NCBI RefSeq assembly: GCF_001280015.1
Contig: NZ_LGDV01000038.1
Coordinates: 1-64,000 of the forward strand
Length of the DNA: 64,000 nt
Source: Streptomyces sp. MMG1121
GTDB lineage: Bacteria > Actinomycetota > Actinomycetes > Streptomycetales > Streptomycetaceae
Direction of reading: 5' to 3'
Below, piece after piece: positions 50,550 to 59,051 of the stretch; positions within the stretch are counted from its first letter, which is position 1, and every line of letters begins with the position of its first letter. The position numbers were made by a program, and so were the translations under genes. The notes beneath the pieces are model-generated. The model was given only the letters and a program-made list of their open reading frames with translations. It searched no databases and was not told the DNA's origin.

Positions 50550-53117
50550 ATGGCACGCGGCAAGCTTCGGATCTACCTCGGCGCGGCACCGGGTGTGGGC
50601 AAGACCTATGCCATGCTCTCCGAGGCGCACCGCCGTGTGGAGCGTGGCACCGACTGCGTCGTGGCGTTCGTGGAGCACCACGAGCGGCCGCGCACCGAGG
50701 TGATGCTGCACGGCCTGGAGCAGGTCCCGCGCAAGCGGCTGGAGTACCGGGACGCCGTCTTCGGCGAGATGGACATCGACGCCGTGCTGCGCCGGGCGCC
50801 CGCCGTCGCCCTGGTGGACGAACTCGCCCACACCAACATCCCCGGCTCCCGCAACGCCAAGCGCTGGCAGGACGTCGAGGAACTGCTCGCCGCCGGCACC
50901 GACGTGATCTCGACCGTCAACATCCAGCACCTGGAGTCACTCGGCGACGTCGTGGAGTCGATCACGGGGGTGCGCCAGCGCGAGACCGTCCCGGACGAGG
51001 TCGTACGCCGGGCCGACCAGATCGAGCTGGTCGACATGTCCCCGCAGGCCCTGCGCCGGCGGATGGCCCACGGCAACATCTACCAGCCCGACAAGGTCGA
51101 CGCGGCCCTGTCCAACTACTTCCGGCCCGGCAACCTCACCGCCCTGCGCGAGCTGGCGCTGCTGTGGGTGGCCGACCGGGTCGACGAGTACCTCAACGCC
51201 TATCGCAGCGAGCACCGGGTCTCCAAGATCTGGGGCTCCCGCGAGCGCATCGTGGTCGGCCTGACCGGCGGCCCCGAGGGACGCACCCTGATACGGCGCG
51301 CCGCCCGGCTCGCCGAGAAGGGCGCCGGCGGCGAGGTGCTCGCCGTGTACATAGCCCGCAGCGACGGCCTGACCTCGGGCTCCCCGAAGGAGCTGGCCGT
51401 CCAGCGCACCCTCGTGGAGGACCTGGGCGGCACCTTCCACCACGTGGTCGGCGACGACATACCGGCCGCCCTGCTGGACTTCGCACGCGGCGTCAACGCC
51501 ACCCAGATCGTGCTCGGCTCCTCGCGGCGCAAGGCCTGGCAGTACGTCTTCGGGCCCGGCGTCGGCGCCACCGTCGCCCGGGAGTCCGGCCCCGACCTCG
51601 ACGTCCACATCGTCACCCACGAGGCGGTCGCCAAGGGCCGTGGGCTGCCCGTCTCCCGGGGCGCCCGGCTCGGGCGGGCCCGGATCATCTCGGGCTGGCT
51701 GTCCGGACTCGGCGGCCCGGCCGCGCTCGCGGTGCTGCTGAACACCATCGACGTCGGCCTCGCCAACGACATGCTGCTGTTCCTGGCCGTCACGGTCGCC
51801 GCTGCCCTGCTCGGCGGCCTGCTGCCCGCACTGGCCTCGGTGGCCTTCGGCTCGCTGCTGCTGAACTACTTCTACACACCGCCGCTGCACAAGTGGACCA
51901 TCGCCGACCCGAAGAACATCGTGGCCATCGCGATCTTCCTCTGCGTCGCCGTCTCGGTGGCCTCCGTGGTGGACCTCGCCGCCCGGCGCACCCATCAGGC
52001 GGCCCGGCTGCGCGCCGAGTCGGAGATCCTCTCCTTCCTCGCCGGGAACGTGCTGCGCGGCGAGACCAGCCTGGAGGAGCTGCTGGAACGGGTCCGGGAG
52101 ACCTTCGCGATGGAGTCGGCCGCGCTGCTGGAACGCGCGAGCGACGTCGAGCCCTGGACCTGCGCGGGCCGTGCCGGATTCGGACGCCCGCTGGAGCGGC
52201 CCGAGGACGCGGACGTCGACATGCCCGTCGGCGACCACATGGCCCTCGCGCTCACCGGCCGGGTGCTGCCCGCCGAGGACCGCCGGGTGCTCGCGGCCTT
52301 CGCCGCGCAGGCCGCCGTGGCCCTGGACCGCCGGCGCCTTCAGGAGGAGGCCGACCAGGCCCGCACGCTCGCCGAGGGCAACCGCATCCGCACCGCCCTG
52401 CTGGCCGCCGTCAGCCACGACCTGCGTACACCCCTGGCCGGCATCAAGGCGGCGGTGTCGAGCCTGCGCTCCGACGACGTGGCCTGGTCCGAGGAGGACC
52501 GGGCGGAGCTGCTGGAGGGCATCGAGGAGGGCGCCGACCGGCTCGACCACCTCGTGGGCAACCTGCTCGACATGTCCCGCCTCCAGACCGGCACGGTCAC
52601 ACCGATCATCCGCGAGATCGACGTGGACGAGGTCGTCCCGATGGCCCTGGTCGGCGTGCCCGAGGACAGCGTCGAGCTGGAGGTCCCCGAGACGCTGCCC
52701 ATGGTCGCGGTCGACCCCGGGCTGCTGGAGCGGTCCGTGGCCAACCTGGTGGAGAACGCCGTCAAGTACAGCCCGCGCGGGAAACGCGTGCTGGTCTCCG
52801 CGAGCGCCATGGCCGACCGGGTCGAGGTGCGCGTGGTGGACCGCGGCCCGGGCGTGCCGGACGAGGCGAAGGACCGGATATTCGAGCCCTTCCAGCGGTA
52901 CGGTGACGCCCCGCGCGGCGCCGGGGTCGGGCTCGGACTCGCCGTCGCCCGGGGCTTCACGGAGGCCATGGGCGGGACCCTCAACGCCGAGGACACGCCG
53001 GGCGGCGGACTCACCATGGTCCTCAGCCTCCGCGCGGCAGGATCGCGTCCCGAGGCCCTTCCCGCCGGGGAGGACACCGGAGAGGACATCGAAGAACCAG
53101 AAAGGCAGACCCTATGA
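50550..53117 (+). CDS. kdpD: KdpD-type sensor histidine kinase
   Basis: An 855-residue potassium/turgor sensor kinase. ATG 50550 has GGAG three bases upstream. The frame is open 64 codons further back but without coding features. Order: KdpD N-terminal domain with P-loop GAAPGVGKT (10-18), a USP-like domain (about 230-370, VVGLTGGPEGRTLIRRAARL), four membrane helices (about 390-485), a GAF-like domain, HisKA with His623 in AVSHDLRTPLAGI, and HATPase_c with ENAVKYSPRGK and GVGLGLAVARGF. The regulator gene overlaps by four bases. No kdpFABC operon is in the window. Confidence 0.93.
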   Translation: MARGKLRIYLGAAPGVGKTYAMLSEAHRRVERGTDCVVAFVEHHERPRTEVMLHGLEQVPRKRLEYRDAVFGEMDIDAVLRRAPAVALVDELAHTNIPGSRNAKRWQDVEELLAAGTDVISTVNIQHLESLGDVVESITGVRQRETVPDEVVRRADQIELVDMSPQALRRRMAHGNIYQPDKVDAALSNYFRPGNLTALRELALLWVADRVDEYLNAYRSEHRVSKIWGSRERIVVGLTGGPEGRTLIRRAARLAEKGAGGEVLAVYIARSDGLTSGSPKELAVQRTLVEDLGGTFHHVVGDDIPAALLDFARGVNATQIVLGSSRRKAWQYVFGPGVGATVARESGPDLDVHIVTHEAVAKGRGLPVSRGARLGRARIISGWLSGLGGPAALAVLLNTIDVGLANDMLLFLAVTVAAALLGGLLPALASVAFGSLLLNYFYTPPLHKWTIADPKNIVAIAIFLCVAVSVASVVDLAARRTHQAARLRAESEILSFLAGNVLRGETSLEELLERVRETFAMESAALLERASDVEPWTCAGRAGFGRPLERPEDADVDMPVGDHMALALTGRVLPAEDRRVLAAFAAQAAVALDRRRLQEEADQARTLAEGNRIRTALLAAVSHDLRTPLAGIKAAVSSLRSDDVAWSEEDRAELLEGIEEGADRLDHLVGNLLDMSRLQTGTVTPIIREIDVDEVVPMALVGVPEDSVELEVPETLPMVAVDPGLLERSVANLVENAVKYSPRGKRVLVSASAMADRVEVRVVDRGPGVPDEAKDRIFEPFQRYGDAPRGAGVGLGLAVARGFTEAMGGTLNAEDTPGGGLTMVLSLRAAGSRPEALPAGEDTGEDIEEPERQTL

Positions 53118-53800
53118 CCCGGGTGCTCGTGGTCGACGACGAGCCGCAGATCGTGCGCGCCCTCGTGATCAACCTCAAGGCACGCAAGTACGAGGTGGAC
53201 GCGGCCCCCGACGGCCGTACCGCCCTCGAACTCGCCGCGTCCCGCCACCCCGACGTCGTCGTGCTCGACCTGGGCCTGCCCGACATGGACGGCGTCGAGG
53301 TGATCAAGGGCCTGCGCGGCTGGACCCGCGTGCCCATCCTGGTGCTGTCCGCGCGGCACTCCTCCGACGAGAAGGTCGAGGCGCTGGACGCGGGCGCCGA
53401 CGACTACGTCACCAAGCCCTTCGGCATGGACGAGCTGCTGGCCCGGCTGCGGGCCTCCGTGCGCCGGGCCGAGCCGGTCGGACCGGGGGAGGACGACCTG
53501 ACGACCGTGGAGACGGAGGGCTTCGCCGTCGACCTGGCCGCCAAGAAGGTCAACCGCGCCGGCAAGGACGTCCGGCTCACCCCGACCGAGTGGCACCTGC
53601 TGGAGGTCCTGGTCCGCAACACCGGCCGCCTGGTCAGCCAGAAGCAGCTGCTCCAGGAGGTCTGGGGGCCGTCGTACGGCACCGAGACCAACTACCTGCG
53701 CGTGTACATGGCCCAGCTGCGCCGCAAGCTGGAGACGGACCCCTCGCACCCGAGGCACTTCATCACGGAGCCCGGGATGGGCTACCGGTTCGAGAAGTGA
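53114..53800 (+). CDS. kdpE: KdpE-type response regulator
   Basis: A 228-residue OmpR-family regulator overlapping kdpD by four bases. The receiver domain has acidic residues at 8-10 (VVDDEPQ), phosphorylatable Asp52 in VVLDLGLPDMDG and KPFGMDELLARL. The winged helix (about 130-226) has LTPTEWHLLEVLVRNTGRLV and LRVYMAQLRRKLETD. It would control potassium uptake genes located elsewhere or further down this cluster. Its stop codon overlaps the first unit of a 15-bp tandem repeat. Confidence 0.93.
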   Translation: MTRVLVVDDEPQIVRALVINLKARKYEVDAAPDGRTALELAASRHPDVVVLDLGLPDMDGVEVIKGLRGWTRVPILVLSARHSSDEKVEALDAGADDYVTKPFGMDELLARLRASVRRAEPVGPGEDDLTTVETEGFAVDLAAKKVNRAGKDVRLTPTEWHLLEVLVRNTGRLVSQKQLLQEVWGPSYGTETNYLRVYMAQLRRKLETDPSHPRHFITEPGMGYRFEK

Positions 53801-53841
53801 GCGGGGCCGATGTGAGCAGGCTCGATGTGAGCGGGGCTACG
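53797..53841 (+). repeat. Three 15-bp tandem repeats after kdpE
   Basis: GTGAGCGGGGCCGAT (53797-53811), GTGAGCAGGCTCGAT (53812-53826) and GTGAGCGGGGCTACG (53827-53841) follow without gaps. The first includes the kdpE stop codon. The block fills most of the space before the OB-fold gene and may be a slippage product. Confidence 0.75.
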
Positions 53842-53873
53842 GCGCTGTCGGTGGGCCCCGGTACGCTTCAGGT

Positions 53874-54272
53874 ATGAGTGCTGTTCCCCGTTCCGAGAAG
53901 CCGGCCGGCCGGTTCCGGCGCATGCTCGACCGGCTTTCCTCGTCGCAGGAGGACCTGGAGTCCGAGGAATTGCGGGAAGACGCCGAGACCACGGGCTGCA
54001 CCAGGATCGGCGACTGCCAGGACCGGCAGATCGTCACCGTAACTGGTACCTTGCGCACGGTCACCCTGCGCCCGCGCGCCGGAGTCCCGGCCCTGGAGGC
54101 CGAGCTGTTCGACGGCTCCGCGGCGCTGGACGTGGTGTGGCTCGGCAGGCGTTCCATCGTGGGCATAGAACCGGGGCGCAAGCTGATCGCATCGGGCCGG
54201 ATCTCGATGAGCCGGGGCCGCCGGGTGCTGTTCAACCCGAAATACGAACTGCGACCCCTCGGACGGGAGTAG
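53874..54272 (+). CDS. OB-fold nucleic acid-binding protein
   Basis: A 132-residue protein with an OB fold at about 45-130 (GDCQDRQIVTVTGTLRTVTL, VPALEAELFDGSAALDVVWL, RKLIASGRISMSRGRRVLF). The N terminus is polar and helical. TACGCT ends six bases before the ATG with no ribosome site, so it may be translated from a leaderless message. Actinobacteria keep this gene with DUF3159 and trkA genes. It probably binds nucleic acid, but no target is known to me. Confidence 0.88.
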   Translation: MSAVPRSEKPAGRFRRMLDRLSSSQEDLESEELREDAETTGCTRIGDCQDRQIVTVTGTLRTVTLRPRAGVPALEAELFDGSAALDVVWLGRRSIVGIEPGRKLIASGRISMSRGRRVLFNPKYELRPLGRE

Positions 54273-54275
54273 CCG

Positions 54276-55043
54276 GTGACGTCCCTCGACAAGCCGACCG
54301 AAGACGCCGGTCAGGCGCCGACCGACGACGCCCGGGCGGTGACCGAGGCCGCGCTGTTCGAGGCGTTCGGCGGCGTCCGCGGCATGGTCGAGACGGTCGT
54401 GCCGGGCCTGCTCTTCGTCGCGATCTTCACGGTCAACAAGAACCTGCACGTCTCGGCGATCGCCGCGCTCGTCGTGTCCCTCGTTCTGGTGGTTGTCCGG
54501 CTCGCCATGAAGGACACCGTCAAGCACGCCTTCAGCGGCGTCTTCGGTGTGGCCTTCGGTGTCGTCTTCGCGATGTTCACCGGCAACGCCAAGGACTTCT
54601 ACCTCCCCGGCATGCTCTACACACTGGGCCTGGCGCTGGCGTACATCGTCACCACGATCGCCGGTGTGCCCCTGATCGGCCTCATCCTGGGCCCGGTCTT
54701 CAAGGAGAACCTCTCCTGGCGCACCCGCAACCCCGGTCGCAAGAAGGCCTACGCGAAGGCCAGTTGGGCCTGGGGTCTGATCCTGCTCGCCAAGTGCGCG
54801 ATCCTCTTCCCGCTGTACTGGTGGTCCGACACCACCAAGCTCGGCTGGGTCCTGGTAGCCCTGAAGATCCCGCCGTTCCTGCTGGCGGTCTGGCTCACCT
54901 GGGTCTTCCTCGCGAAGGCCCCGGCGCCCATCGACGTGTTCGCGGAGATGGAGGCGCAGGAGAAGGCCGAGGAGGAGCGCAAGGCCGCTCTGGCCGCCGA
55001 GAGCGGTGACGCGGCCGGCGGACGCCACCGCCGGGAGGCGTAG
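54276..55043 (+). CDS. DUF3159 integral membrane protein
   Basis: A 255-residue membrane protein with about six helices between residues 35 and 215 (VVPGLLFVAIFTVNKNLHVS, ALAYIVTTIAGVPLIGLILG). It has a soluble N terminus with EAALFEAFGGVRGMVETVVP and a highly charged C-terminal tail. This is the DUF3159 family of actinobacteria. It starts three bases after the OB-fold gene. Its place between KdpDE and TrkA genes hints at ion homeostasis but proves nothing. Confidence 0.9.
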   Translation: MTSLDKPTEDAGQAPTDDARAVTEAALFEAFGGVRGMVETVVPGLLFVAIFTVNKNLHVSAIAALVVSLVLVVVRLAMKDTVKHAFSGVFGVAFGVVFAMFTGNAKDFYLPGMLYTLGLALAYIVTTIAGVPLIGLILGPVFKENLSWRTRNPGRKKAYAKASWAWGLILLAKCAILFPLYWWSDTTKLGWVLVALKIPPFLLAVWLTWVFLAKAPAPIDVFAEMEAQEKAEEERKAALAAESGDAAGGRHRREA

Positions 55044-55054
55044 CGAGCCGTCGT

Positions 55055-55103
55055 ACGACGACGAAGGGCGCCCTTGATCGTCAAGGGCGCCCTTCGTCGT
55101 CGT
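55055..55103. terminator. Bidirectional terminator, perfect 23-bp stem
   Basis: Arms 55055-55077 and 55081-55103 are perfect complements around TCG. It separates the convergent DUF3159 and trkA operons. Confidence 0.9.
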
Positions 55104-55117
55104 AGCGGCGAAAGCCG

Positions 55118-55789
55118 TCAGGCTTCCTCGCGGCGCACCGACAGCAGCTCCTCGAGCTGCTCCTCCCGGGCCTGGGCGGCCACGAAGAGCAGTTCGTCGC
55201 CCGCCTCCAGGGAGTCCTCCTTGGACGGGGTCAGCACGCGGGTGCCGCGGATGATCGTGACCAGGGAGGTGTCCTCGGGCCACTCGACGTCGCCGACCTG
55301 GGTACCGGCCAGCGCCGACTCCTCGGGCAGGGTCAGTTCGACGAGGTTGGCGTCGCCGTGGCTGAAGCGGAGCAGCCGGACCAGGTCGCCGACGCTCACC
55401 GCCTCCTCGACCAGGGCCGACATCAGGCGCGGGGTGGAGACGGCCACGTCCACGCCCCAGGCCTCGTTGAACAGCCACTCGTTCTTCGGGTTGTTGACAC
55501 GGGCGACGACGCGCGGGACGCCGTACTCCGTCTTGGCGAGCAGCGAGACCACCAGGTTGACCTTGTCGTCGCCGGTCGCGGCGATGACGACGTTGCAGCG
55601 CTGGAGCGCCGCCTCGTCCAGGGACGTGATCTCACAGGCGTCGGCCAGCAGCCACTCCGCCTGCGGCACCCGCTCCACCGAGATGGCGGTCGGGGCCTTG
55701 TCGATGAGCAGGACCTCGTGGCCGTTCTCCAGCAGCTCGCCCGCGATCGAGCGGCCGACGGCGCCGGCTCCGGCAATGGCGACCCTCAT
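55118..55789 (-). CDS. TrkA-type RCK potassium regulator, second copy
   Basis: A 223-residue cytoplasmic RCK protein. The N-terminal Rossmann domain has AGAGAVGRSIAGELLENGHE and LLIDKAP for NAD(H) binding. The C-terminal RCK_C domain (about 135-223) has DLVRLLRFSHGDANLVELTL and IIRGTRVLTPSKEDSLEAGD. It gates a potassium channel or transporter in response to nucleotide or c-di-AMP. It overlaps the other trkA gene by one base (TGATG), so the two should be made together and form a hetero-oligomer like CeoB/CeoC. Confidence 0.92.
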   Translation of the reverse strand: MRVAIAGAGAVGRSIAGELLENGHEVLLIDKAPTAISVERVPQAEWLLADACEITSLDEAALQRCNVVIAATGDDKVNLVVSLLAKTEYGVPRVVARVNNPKNEWLFNEAWGVDVAVSTPRLMSALVEEAVSVGDLVRLLRFSHGDANLVELTLPEESALAGTQVGDVEWPEDTSLVTIIRGTRVLTPSKEDSLEAGDELLFVAAQAREEQLEELLSVRREEA

Positions 55790-56460
55790 CAGTGACCGCC
55801 CTCCTCTTCCGGACCCTGGGCGAAGGCGGCTTCGACCTTGTCCACGTCGTCGGGCCGCATCATCACGTGCACGAGGTCGCCCTCCTGCAACACCGTCTGC
55901 GAGGTCGGCAGAATCGCCTCGCCCAGGCGGGTCAGGAACGCCACGCGGACGCCCGTCTCCTCCTGCAGCTTGCTGATCTTGTGGCCGACCCACTTCGCGG
56001 ACGTGTGCACCTCGGCGAGCTGCACCCCGCCGGTGGGGTCGCGCCACAGCGGCTCGGCGCCCGAGGGCAGCAGCCGGCGCAGCATCTGGTCGGCGGTCCA
56101 GCGGACCGTCGCCACGGTGGGGATGCCCAGGCGCTGGTAGACCTCGGCGCGGCGGGGGTCGTAAATCCGGGCCGCCACGTTCTCCACGCCGAACATCTCG
56201 CGGGCCACGCGGGCGGAGATGATGTTGGAGTTGTCACCACTGGAGACGGCGGCGAAGGCGCCGGCCTCCTCGATGCCCGCCTCGCGCAGCGTGTCCTGGT
56301 CGAAGCCGACGCCGGTGACCCGGCGACCGCCGAATCCGGGGCCGAGGCGGCGGAAGGCCGTGGGGTCCTGGTCGATCACGGCGACCGTGTGGCCCTGTTG
56401 CTCCAGGGTCTGGGCGAGAGCGGAACCCACTCTTCCGCAGCCCATGATGACGATGTGCAC
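55789..56460 (-). CDS. TrkA-type RCK potassium regulator, first copy
   Basis: A 223-residue RCK protein from GTG 56460 with GGAAGGA upstream. A start at 56481 would add seven residues. The Rossmann motif is IVIMGCGRVGSALAQTLEQQ with acidic IDQD at the end of the second strand, fitting NAD binding. The RCK_C domain (about 125-215) has GVQLAEVHTSAKWVGHKISK and QTVLQEGDLVHVMMRPDD. It is the first gene of the trkA pair. A KimA-like transporter gene lies about 430 bases away in the opposite orientation. Confidence 0.92.
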   Translation of the reverse strand: MHIVIMGCGRVGSALAQTLEQQGHTVAVIDQDPTAFRRLGPGFGGRRVTGVGFDQDTLREAGIEEAGAFAAVSSGDNSNIISARVAREMFGVENVAARIYDPRRAEVYQRLGIPTVATVRWTADQMLRRLLPSGAEPLWRDPTGGVQLAEVHTSAKWVGHKISKLQEETGVRVAFLTRLGEAILPTSQTVLQEGDLVHVMMRPDDVDKVEAAFAQGPEEEGGH

Positions 56461-56605
56461 GACCGTCCTTCCGGTGTTCAAAAGTTACTGCTCAGCATCA
56501 GGGTCTCAGACCGACGCCCAAAGCTACACACGGGCGCCGGGGCGTGGGCACCCCCGTGCGGGGGTTCGCCGTGATCACCGTCCGCGATCACGCGCGTGAG
56601 CAGGG

Positions 56606-56734
56606 TCAGCGCTCGGCGTCGGCGGTCACCGGGCGCGGGCGCCGGCGAGTGATGCTGCGCACGCTGCACAGGGTCAGGATTCCGACGCCGAAGAGGGCGA
56701 CCGTCGCCCCGATCAGCTCCGCGGTGGCGGGCAT
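56606..56734 (-). CDS. 42-residue single-span membrane protein
   Basis: ATG 56734 has GGAGG four bases upstream on the minus strand. The product begins MPATAELIGATVALFGVGIL, continues TLCSVRSITRRRPRPVTADA and ends at 56606. It is one hydrophobic helix followed by a basic, inside-facing tail, the classic form of a small regulatory membrane protein. It sits between the trkA pair and the KimA-like transporter, so it might modulate one of them. That is an inference from location. Confidence 0.7.
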   Translation of the reverse strand: MPATAELIGATVALFGVGILTLCSVRSITRRRPRPVTADAER

Positions 56735-56895
56735 GGAACCTCCGAAGTGCGATAATGGGCGGGGTTTGCCATCTAGGCACGGGGAGCGCGCGGACCACGG
56801 AATCCGCAGTCGCGTGCGCCTGTGATTTCACTCGTGAGGCAGAACACCGACGCCGGGTGGGCGGCTGCCTGTTCGAAGGCCTACGATCCTCTGTC

Positions 56896-58950
56896 GTGTC
56901 CAAACTGACCGACGTGCCCAAACGGATTCTGATCGGGCGCGCACTGCGCAGTGACCGGCTGGGTGAAACGCTCCTGCCGAAGCGCATCGCACTCCCCGTC
57001 TTCGCCTCCGACCCGCTGTCCTCCGTCGCCTACGCGCCGGGGGAGGTCCTGCTGGTCCTGTCCATCGCGGGCGTGTCGGCCTACCACTTCAGCCCGTGGA
57101 TCGCCCTCGCGGTCATCGTGCTGATGTTCACGGTGGTCGCCTCCTACCGCCAGAACGTCCACGCCTACCCGAGCGGCGGCGGCGACTACGAGGTCGCCAC
57201 CACCAACCTGGGCCCCAAGGCCGGCCTGACCGTCGCCAGCGCCCTGCTCGTCGACTACGTCCTCACCGTCGCCGTCTCCATCGCCTCCGGCATCGAGAAC
57301 CTCGGCTCCGCGGTCCCGTTCGTGGTCGAGCACAAGGTGCTGTGCGCGGTCGCCGTGATCGTGCTGCTGACGCTGATGAACCTGCGCGGGGTGAAGGAGT
57401 CCGGCAAGCTCTTCGCGATCCCGACGTACGTCTTCGTCGCCGGCGTCTTCATCATGATCGCCTGGGGTGCCTTCCGCGGCCTGGTCCTCGGCGACACCAT
57501 GCGTGCCCCGACGGCCGACTACCACATCAGGGCCGAGCACCAGGGCCTCGCGGGCTTCGCGCTCGTCTTCCTGCTGCTGCGCGCCTTCTCCTCCGGCTGT
57601 GCCGCGCTCACCGGTGTGGAGGCCATCTCCAACGGCGTCCCCGCCTTCCGCAAGCCCAAGTCGAAGAACGCGGCGACCACGCTCGCGATGATGGGCCTGC
57701 TGGCCGTCACCATGTTCTGCGGCATCATCGCCCTCGCCATGACGACCAAGGTCCGCATGGCGGAGAACCCGGCCACCGACCTGATCCGGGGCGGCATCCC
57801 GATCGGCTCCGGATACGTCCAGAACCCGGTGATCTCCCAGGTCGCCGAGGCGGTCTTCGGCAAGGGCAGCTTCCTGTTCGTCGTCCTGGCGGCGGCGACG
57901 GCGCTGGTCCTGTTCCTGGCGGCGAACACGGCGTACAACGGCTTCCCGCTGCTCGGCTCGATCCTCGCCCAGGACCGCTACCTCCCGCGCCAGCTGCACA
58001 CCCGCGGCGACCGTCTCGCCTTCTCCAACGGCATCGTGCTGCTCGCGGGCGCGGCGATGCTGCTGACCGTCATCTACGGCGCCGACTCCACCCGTCTGAT
58101 CCAGCTGTACATCGTCGGCGTGTTCGTGTCCTTCACGCTCAGCCAGACCGGCATGGTCCGGCACTGGAACCGCCACCTGGCGGTCGAGAAGGACCCGGCC
58201 AAGCGCCGCCACATGGTCCGTTCCCGCGCGATCAACGCGTTCGGCGCGTTCTTCACCGGCCTCGTGCTGGTCGTCGTCCTGGTCACCAAGTTCACGCACG
58301 GCGCCTGGGTCGCCCTGCTGGGCATGTGCATCTTCTACGCGACCATGACCGCGATCCGTAAGCACTACGACCGGGTGGCCGAGGAGATCGCGGCTCCCGA
58401 AGACCCGGCCGACGACGACATGACCCGGCCGTCGCGGGTGCACTCGGTGGTGCTGATCTCCAAGATCCACCGCCCGACGCTGCGGGCCCTCGCCTACGCC
58501 AGGCTGATGCGCTCCGACACCCTGGAGGCGCTCACGGTCAACGTCGACGTGGCGGAGACCAAGGCGCTGCGCGAGGAGTGGGAGCGGCGCGGCATCGACG
58601 TACCGCTCAAGGTCCTGGACTCGCCGTACCGCGAGATCACCCGGCCGATCATCGAGTACGTCAAGGGCCTGCGCAAGGAGTCCCCGCGCGCCGCGGTCTC
58701 CGTGATCATCCCCGAGTACGTGGTCGGCCACTGGTACGAGCATCTGCTGCACAACCAGAGCGCCCTGCGCCTGAAGGGCCGCCTGCTCTTCACGCCCGGT
58801 GTGATGGTCACCTCCGTCCCGTACCAGCTGGCGTCCTCCGAGGCGGCCCGCAACCGCGCCCGGCGGCGCCAGGACTGGAGCGCCCCCGGCGCCGTCCGCC
58901 GCGGCCCGGCGGCGGAGCGGCCCAAGCAGCCGTCGGCGACGAAGGACTGA
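56896..58950 (+). CDS. APC superfamily transporter, KimA-like
   Basis: A 684-residue transporter with twelve membrane segments. The GTG at 56896 is preferred since earlier codons look non-coding. It opens with LPKRIALPVFASDPLSSVAY followed by APGEVLLVL, close to the N terminus of Bacillus KimA (YdaO), a c-di-AMP-controlled potassium importer. Helix 3 has YPSGGGDYEVATTNLGPKAG. The C-terminal 170 residues form a soluble domain (VHSVVLISKIHRPTLRALAY) as in KimA. Many annotations call this an amino acid permease. Potassium is likelier here, because two RCK genes and KdpDE lie next to it. Confidence 0.85.
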   Translation: MSKLTDVPKRILIGRALRSDRLGETLLPKRIALPVFASDPLSSVAYAPGEVLLVLSIAGVSAYHFSPWIALAVIVLMFTVVASYRQNVHAYPSGGGDYEVATTNLGPKAGLTVASALLVDYVLTVAVSIASGIENLGSAVPFVVEHKVLCAVAVIVLLTLMNLRGVKESGKLFAIPTYVFVAGVFIMIAWGAFRGLVLGDTMRAPTADYHIRAEHQGLAGFALVFLLLRAFSSGCAALTGVEAISNGVPAFRKPKSKNAATTLAMMGLLAVTMFCGIIALAMTTKVRMAENPATDLIRGGIPIGSGYVQNPVISQVAEAVFGKGSFLFVVLAAATALVLFLAANTAYNGFPLLGSILAQDRYLPRQLHTRGDRLAFSNGIVLLAGAAMLLTVIYGADSTRLIQLYIVGVFVSFTLSQTGMVRHWNRHLAVEKDPAKRRHMVRSRAINAFGAFFTGLVLVVVLVTKFTHGAWVALLGMCIFYATMTAIRKHYDRVAEEIAAPEDPADDDMTRPSRVHSVVLISKIHRPTLRALAYARLMRSDTLEALTVNVDVAETKALREEWERRGIDVPLKVLDSPYREITRPIIEYVKGLRKESPRAAVSVIIPEYVVGHWYEHLLHNQSALRLKGRLLFTPGVMVTSVPYQLASSEAARNRARRRQDWSAPGAVRRGPAAERPKQPSATKD

Positions 58951-59051
58951 ACCAGGGGGCTCGGCCTGTGGTGAGCGGCCGGACGACATCCACGTAGACT
59001 GGTGGGCTGTTGTCCGGCCGTTTCCCGTTCCTGATCTGGAGTCACCCCGCC

